A model generated the notes under the pieces. It searched no databases and had not been told where the DNA came from. It was given only the letters and a program-made list of their open reading frames with translations. A program made the translations under genes and the position numbers. A stretch of 52,562 nt of DNA from Myxococcaceae bacterium (GTDB taxonomy: Bacteria > Myxococcota > Myxococcia > Myxococcales > Myxococcaceae), in contig JADGRA010000063.1 in assembly GCA_017881265.1 (NCBI GenBank), forward strand, positions 1 through 52,562, read 5' to 3'. Positions within the stretch are counted from its first letter, which is position 1, and each line of letters opens with the position of its first letter. Shown here one piece after another: positions 49,145 through 52,562 of the stretch.

Positions 49145-49666
49145 GTGGACGTGCTCTCGCCGAGGCGCCCGGGCGCCATGGTCGTCATCGCCGTGGGCCT
49201 GCTGGCCAGCGGCTGCCGCAGCGTCAGCCTGCAGGACGGAGTGGTGTACACCCCGGACACCCGCTACCGCGTCGGCCCCATCCCCGCCGATTGGCACCAG
49301 GTCAACCTCAAGGACAGCGACTTCTCCTGGGTGACCAGCCCGCCGGCCTACGCCTTCTGGGTCAACTCGACCTGCAAGGCGTACGAGGACGTGCCGCTAG
49401 TGGCCCTCAACCGGCAGCTCCTCATCGGCTTCACCGACGTCCAGAAGCTCGAGCAGCGCACGGACATGCTCGACGGCCGCGACGCACTGCTGTCGCACTA
49501 CATCGCCAAGGTGGACGGGGTGGCGCGTGAGCTCGGGCTGGTGGTGGTGAAGAAGGACGGCTGCATCTACGACTTCGCTTACGTCGCGCCGGTGGGCCGC
49601 TACCCGGACCGGCTGGGGCAATTCCAGGCCCTCGTTGCCGGCTTTCAGACGGAGCCGCAGAAGTGA
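49145..49666 (+). CDS. Small lipoprotein, first gene of the Mla/Mce operon
   Basis: A roughly 173-residue lipoprotein of unrecognised family. Signal MVVIAVGLLASGCRSV places the acylated Cys after an Arg-Arg n-region if GTG 49145 is used; ATG 49178 is the alternative, and no good ribosome site decides between them. The mature part (RVGPIPADWHQVNLKDSDFSW, AYAFWVNSTCKAYEDVPL, KDGCIYDFAYVAPVGRYPDRL) has two Cys in a possibly disulfide-bonded domain. It overlaps the MlaE-like gene by four bases, so it probably belongs to the lipid-transport complex. Confidence 0.7.
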   Translation: MDVLSPRRPGAMVVIAVGLLASGCRSVSLQDGVVYTPDTRYRVGPIPADWHQVNLKDSDFSWVTSPPAYAFWVNSTCKAYEDVPLVALNRQLLIGFTDVQKLEQRTDMLDGRDALLSHYIAKVDGVARELGLVVVKKDGCIYDFAYVAPVGRYPDRLGQFQALVAGFQTEPQK

Positions 49667-50511
49667 GCACGGGGCCGACGGTGTCGCGGCCGGACGAGCG
49701 CGAGTCCATCGCCGGCCTGGTGGGCGAGCAGCTGGAGCAGCTGCTGCCGTTCCGGCATCGGGCCAGGAATGCCCTGGACGCCCTCGGGGGTTGCTTCCTG
49801 CTCGCCGCCCGGGCGTTGGCGCGGGGCTTCCGGCCCCCCGTGGACCTCGGGGCCCTGCTGTACCAGGTGGAGTCGCTGGGCGTGCGCTCGCTCTCCATCG
49901 CCAGCTTCACCGCCGTCTTCGCCGGCCTCGTCATCTGCCTGCAATTCGGCTTCTTCCTCGGTCGCTTCGGGGTCGGCCACACCGTCGGCAAGGTGGCGGT
50001 GCTGACCATCTTCCGCGAGCTGGGGCCGGTGCTGACCGCGCTCACCGTCGGGAGCCGCATCGGCTCGGGCATCGCCGCCGAGCTGGGCTCGATGAATGTC
50101 ACCGAGCAGCTGGACGCTATCCGTGCCCTCGGCGCCGACCCGGTGAAGAAGCTGGTCTCTCCGCGTATTTGGGCCTGCATCATCGTCCTGCCGCTGCTGA
50201 CCGTGCTGGCGGACGTGGCCGGGATGGTCGCCGGCGCGGGCGTGGTGAATTTCGAGTACCACATCCCCCTGGTGCAGTTTTACGAGTCGGCGCTGGACAC
50301 GGTGAACCTGAAGGACTTCTTCAGCGGCGTGGGCAAGGCCGTGGTCTTCGGGGCCATCGTCGGCGCGGTGGGCTGTTACCAGGGCTTCCAGGTGCGGGGC
50401 GGGACGGAGGGCGTAGGCCGGGCCACCACCGAGACGGTGGCGGTGGCCTCGGTGGCGGTGCTGGTGGCGGACTTCTTCCTCACCAAGCTGCTGCTCCTGG
50501 TGCTGACGTGA
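49663..50511 (+). CDS. mlaE: MlaE-family ABC transporter permease
   Basis: A 282-residue inner-membrane permease of the Mla/Mce phospholipid transport system. Family signatures are LYQVESLGVRSLSIASFTAV, LGRFGVGHTVGKVAVL, RELGPVLTALTVGSRIGSGI, AAELGSMNVTEQLDAIRALG and PRIWACIIVLPLLTVLADV. There are about five to six membrane helices; the Glu of FRELGPVL lies in the coupling region. It starts at GTG 49663, overlapping the previous stop, and its stop overlaps the ATPase start (GTGA at 50508). Symbol by family, not by direct comparison. Confidence 0.92.
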   Translation: MSTGPTVSRPDERESIAGLVGEQLEQLLPFRHRARNALDALGGCFLLAARALARGFRPPVDLGALLYQVESLGVRSLSIASFTAVFAGLVICLQFGFFLGRFGVGHTVGKVAVLTIFRELGPVLTALTVGSRIGSGIAAELGSMNVTEQLDAIRALGADPVKKLVSPRIWACIIVLPLLTVLADVAGMVAGAGVVNFEYHIPLVQFYESALDTVNLKDFFSGVGKAVVFGAIVGAVGCYQGFQVRGGTEGVGRATTETVAVASVAVLVADFFLTKLLLLVLT

Positions 50512-51284
50512 GTGAGGGCGGAGACATCATCCGCTTCCGGGAACTGAAGAAGGCCTTCGGGCCGAAGGTCGTCTTCGATGGCCTGAACTTGGGCGTGCGG
50601 CCCCGGGAGACGCTGACGGTCATTGGCGGCTCCGGAACCGGGAAGAGCGTGCTCCTCAAGTCCCTTATCGGGCTCTTGCACCCGGACGCGGGCGGCATCG
50701 ACTTCAAGGGCCAGGAGATTACGTACTACTCCGAACGGCAGTTTCTCGACGTCCGCCGGCAGGTGGCGTACGTCTTCCAGGGCTCCGCGCTCTTCGACTC
50801 GCTCACCGTGGGAGAGAACATTGCCTACCCGTTGCGCGAGCACTTCCCGAAGATGGACCGTCGCGAGCTGGCGGAGCGCGTGGCGCGGACGCTCAAGATG
50901 GTGAACCTGCCAGGCATCGAGGGGATGTACCCGGCGGACCTCTCCGGCGGCATGAAGAAGCGGGTGGGACTGGCGCGGGCCATCACCACCGAGCCTGAAG
51001 TCATCCTGTGGGATGAGCCGACCACTGGCCTCGACCCCATCAGCACCCGCATCATCGAGGACCTCATCCTGCGCATGAAGGCCGAGCTTGGCTGCACCTC
51101 CATCGTCGTCACCCACGACATGCCCTCGGCGTACTACGTGTCAGACCGGATGGCCCTCATCGCCAACCGGAAAATCGTCCAGGTCGGGACGGTGGACGAG
51201 ATGCAGCACAGCCGGAACAGCGACGTGCGCGCGTTTCTCGACGCACGCTTGCCGCGCGCGGAAAGCCGGGGAGTGGGGGCATGA
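50508..51284 (+). CDS. mlaF: MlaF-family ABC transporter ATP-binding protein
   Basis: A 258-residue ATPase that energises lipid transport with the MlaE permease. Walker A is IGGSGTGKSVLL, Q-loop VAYVFQGSALFDSLTVGENI, signature LSGGMKKRVGLARAI, Walker B VILWDEPTTGLDP and the H-loop VVTHDMPSAYYVSDRM. The start GTG 50508 overlaps the permease stop; the open frame to the left is a shadow. Its stop overlaps the MCE gene start (ATGA at 51281). Confidence 0.95.
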   Translation: MSEGGDIIRFRELKKAFGPKVVFDGLNLGVRPRETLTVIGGSGTGKSVLLKSLIGLLHPDAGGIDFKGQEITYYSERQFLDVRRQVAYVFQGSALFDSLTVGENIAYPLREHFPKMDRRELAERVARTLKMVNLPGIEGMYPADLSGGMKKRVGLARAITTEPEVILWDEPTTGLDPISTRIIEDLILRMKAELGCTSIVVTHDMPSAYYVSDRMALIANRKIVQVGTVDEMQHSRNSDVRAFLDARLPRAESRGVGA

Positions 51285-52450
51285 CGCAGCAGACGGCAGA
51301 GAAGAAGGAGCGCCGCACCATCGTCCGGGCCGGCGTCTTCGTGGCGCTGGCCCTCGCCTTGCTGGCGGTGGTGGTGCTGCTCATCGGCAAGGCCAACCGT
51401 GTCTTCGAACGGCAGGTCAGCTACCACATGTATTTCGAGAACGTGGAAGGGCTGAAGACCGACTCGCCGGTGTGGGTCGGAGGCCTCGAGGTCGGCCGGG
51501 TGAGCGCCATCGATTTCCTCTCCGACGTCGAGGACCGGCGCATCGACGTAAAGGTGGAGCTGGCCAGGCGCTTCGCCAGCCGCATCCGGGCGGACTCGGT
51601 GGCCCGCATCAGCGGGCGCGGCGTCCTCGGCGACAAGGCCATCGACATTTCGATGGGGTCTGCCAAGGCCGCGCCCATCCCGCCCGGCGGGGAGATTCCG
51701 AGCGGCCCCTCGGGGGACCTCACCGCGCTGCTCAAGAATGGCGGCGAGGTGCTGGAGAATGCGGTGCAGATTACGAAGGACCTGCGCCGGGCGGTCAGCG
51801 CCTACTCGGACCCGGCCCTCAAGGACGACATCGCGGCCACGCTGTCGTCCTTCCGGGGCATCTTCGGCCGGGTGGAGAAAGGCCCCGGCACGCTGCACGC
51901 GCTCATCTACGACAAGCAGACTGCCGATGACACCCGTGCCCTCGTCGGCCGCCTGTCCTCCGTCGCCGTGCGGGTGGACCACGCGGTGAACGAGGTGGAT
52001 GACCTCCTCGAGGCGGCACGCAAGGGCCCCGGCGCGCTGCACGCGCTGTTTTACGACGCGCAAGGGGGCAAGGCGGTGGGGGAACTCGGGCAGGCCGCCG
52101 CGGAGCTGAGCACCCTGCTTCACGACGCCCGCACCAGCCCTGATGGCGCCATCCACCAACTGGTGTACGGCGACGGCAAGCACCTCATGGACAACCTGGC
52201 GGGCGTCGCCGCCGACTTGAAGGCCATCACCGGCACCATCCGAAGCGGGGAGGGGACCCTCGGGGCGCTGGTGAACGACCCGAGCGTCTACGACGACTTA
52301 CGCACCATCCTCGGCAACATCAAGCGCAACTACATCCTCAAGCAACTGGTGCGGATGACGCTGACCAACGGGGGCGAGGCGCAGAAGGCCGGCCAGCCGG
52401 TGGGAGGTTCAGCCCCGCCGCCCCCCGCCCCGGCCGGACCGTCGCCATGA
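51281..52450 (+). CDS. MlaD/MCE domain lipid-binding protein
   Basis: A 389-residue periplasmic protein anchored by one N-terminal helix (AGVFVALALALLAVVVLLIG). The MCE domain (about residues 40-125) has HMYFENVEGLKTDSPVWVGG, LEVGRVSAIDFL and SGRGVLGDKAIDISMGS. A long helical region with repeated GPGTLHALIYD, GPGALHALFYD and GEGTLGALVND units follows, and a Pro/Ala-rich end. MCE proteins form hexamers that shuttle lipids to MlaE-type permeases. The gene is translationally coupled to its neighbours and overlaps the next start by four bases. Confidence 0.9.
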   Translation: MTQQTAEKKERRTIVRAGVFVALALALLAVVVLLIGKANRVFERQVSYHMYFENVEGLKTDSPVWVGGLEVGRVSAIDFLSDVEDRRIDVKVELARRFASRIRADSVARISGRGVLGDKAIDISMGSAKAAPIPPGGEIPSGPSGDLTALLKNGGEVLENAVQITKDLRRAVSAYSDPALKDDIAATLSSFRGIFGRVEKGPGTLHALIYDKQTADDTRALVGRLSSVAVRVDHAVNEVDDLLEAARKGPGALHALFYDAQGGKAVGELGQAAAELSTLLHDARTSPDGAIHQLVYGDGKHLMDNLAGVAADLKAITGTIRSGEGTLGALVNDPSVYDDLRTILGNIKRNYILKQLVRMTLTNGGEAQKAGQPVGGSAPPPPAPAGPSP

Positions 52451-52562
52451 AGCCGGTGTCGTTCGGCCGGGCCCTCGGCCTCGGCGCCTACACCGCCTTC
52501 TCCCGCGCCGCACCACCCGTGCTGCTGGCCTTGGCCGCAACCGCGGTGACGCTGTGCGTCAG
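52447..52562 (+). CDS. Partial gene at window end, membrane protein N-terminus
   Basis: ATG 52447 overlaps the MCE stop (ATGA) and opens a frame of 38 visible residues, MKPVSFGRALGLGAYTAFSR, then a hydrophobic segment VLLALAATAVTLCV cut by the window edge. It is the next gene of the Mla/Mce operon. RND/MMPL-type proteins or lipoproteins often follow such operons; too little is visible to choose. Confidence 0.55.
   Translation, partial: MKPVSFGRALGLGAYTAFSRAAPPVLLALAATAVTLCV

Noticed and set aside
49635-50507. Upstream extension of the ATPase frame, giving a 549-residue protein
   Set aside because: The added part is an Arg/Gly/Ala-rich shadow of the MlaE permease gene; GTG 50508 overlapping the permease stop is the natural start.

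Overview
The window looks like chromosomal DNA of a high-GC myxobacterium (Myxococcota). Three observations support this: a 17-bp site upstream of lexA fits the Myxococcus xanthus LexA-box consensus as I recall it; three secreted proteins end in MYXO-CTERM-like tails (Cys, hydrophobic helix, Arg cluster); and the secreted proteins carry PDAG/DGG-rich linkers. No rRNA, tRNA, CRISPR array, insertion sequence or phage gene was recognised.

Layout. (1) 1-14.8 kb, housekeeping: a partial glycogen debranching enzyme, groEL with a degenerate CIRCE operator but no adjacent groES, a diguanylate cyclase response regulator divergent from a second response regulator, valS with an unusual Lys/Arg-rich histone-like tail, nadC, a PafA-like phosphatase, a YbgC-type thioesterase overlapping glpX, a SRPBCC protein and an MFS transporter. 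(2) 14.9-39.5 kb, an accessory block of envelope and secreted proteins: a haem-motif/beta-barrel candidate, a monohaem MYXO-CTERM protein, two TPR proteins, a CRTAC1-like FG-GAP/UnbV protein, two giant permease-FG-GAP-UnbV fusions, a dihaem DUF1111 lipoprotein, two MYXO-CTERM proteins, a four-gene lipoprotein/cytochrome operon, and a vanadium-haloperoxidase-like enzyme. (3) 39.5-44.4 kb: an iodothyronine-deiodinase-like selenoprotein whose frame is interrupted by an in-frame TGA (Sec) followed by a SECIS-like hairpin, a GT2/GT-C glycosyltransferase pair, and a DUF4010/MgtC-like membrane protein. (4) 44.7-52.6 kb, housekeeping: a 59-aa protein, enolase, surE (apparent ATC start), a LysM/M23 lipoprotein, lexA, and an Mla/Mce lipid-transport operon running off the window end.

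How the genes may work together. The most novel candidate system is the duplicated module at 16.9-30.8 kb. Each copy pairs a membrane-anchored TPR protein with a roughly 1,080-residue fusion of a Cys-containing permease and a seven-repeat Ca-loop propeller ending in ASPIC/UnbV. The first copy also has a stand-alone FG-GAP/UnbV protein, and a dihaem lipoprotein lies between the copies. The surrounding haem proteins and YtkA/FixH-like lipoproteins suggest an extracytoplasmic metal or electron-transfer function, but no substrate can be read from the sequence. The second highlight is the deiodinase-like selenoprotein next to a haloperoxidase-like gene, which hints at halogen chemistry.
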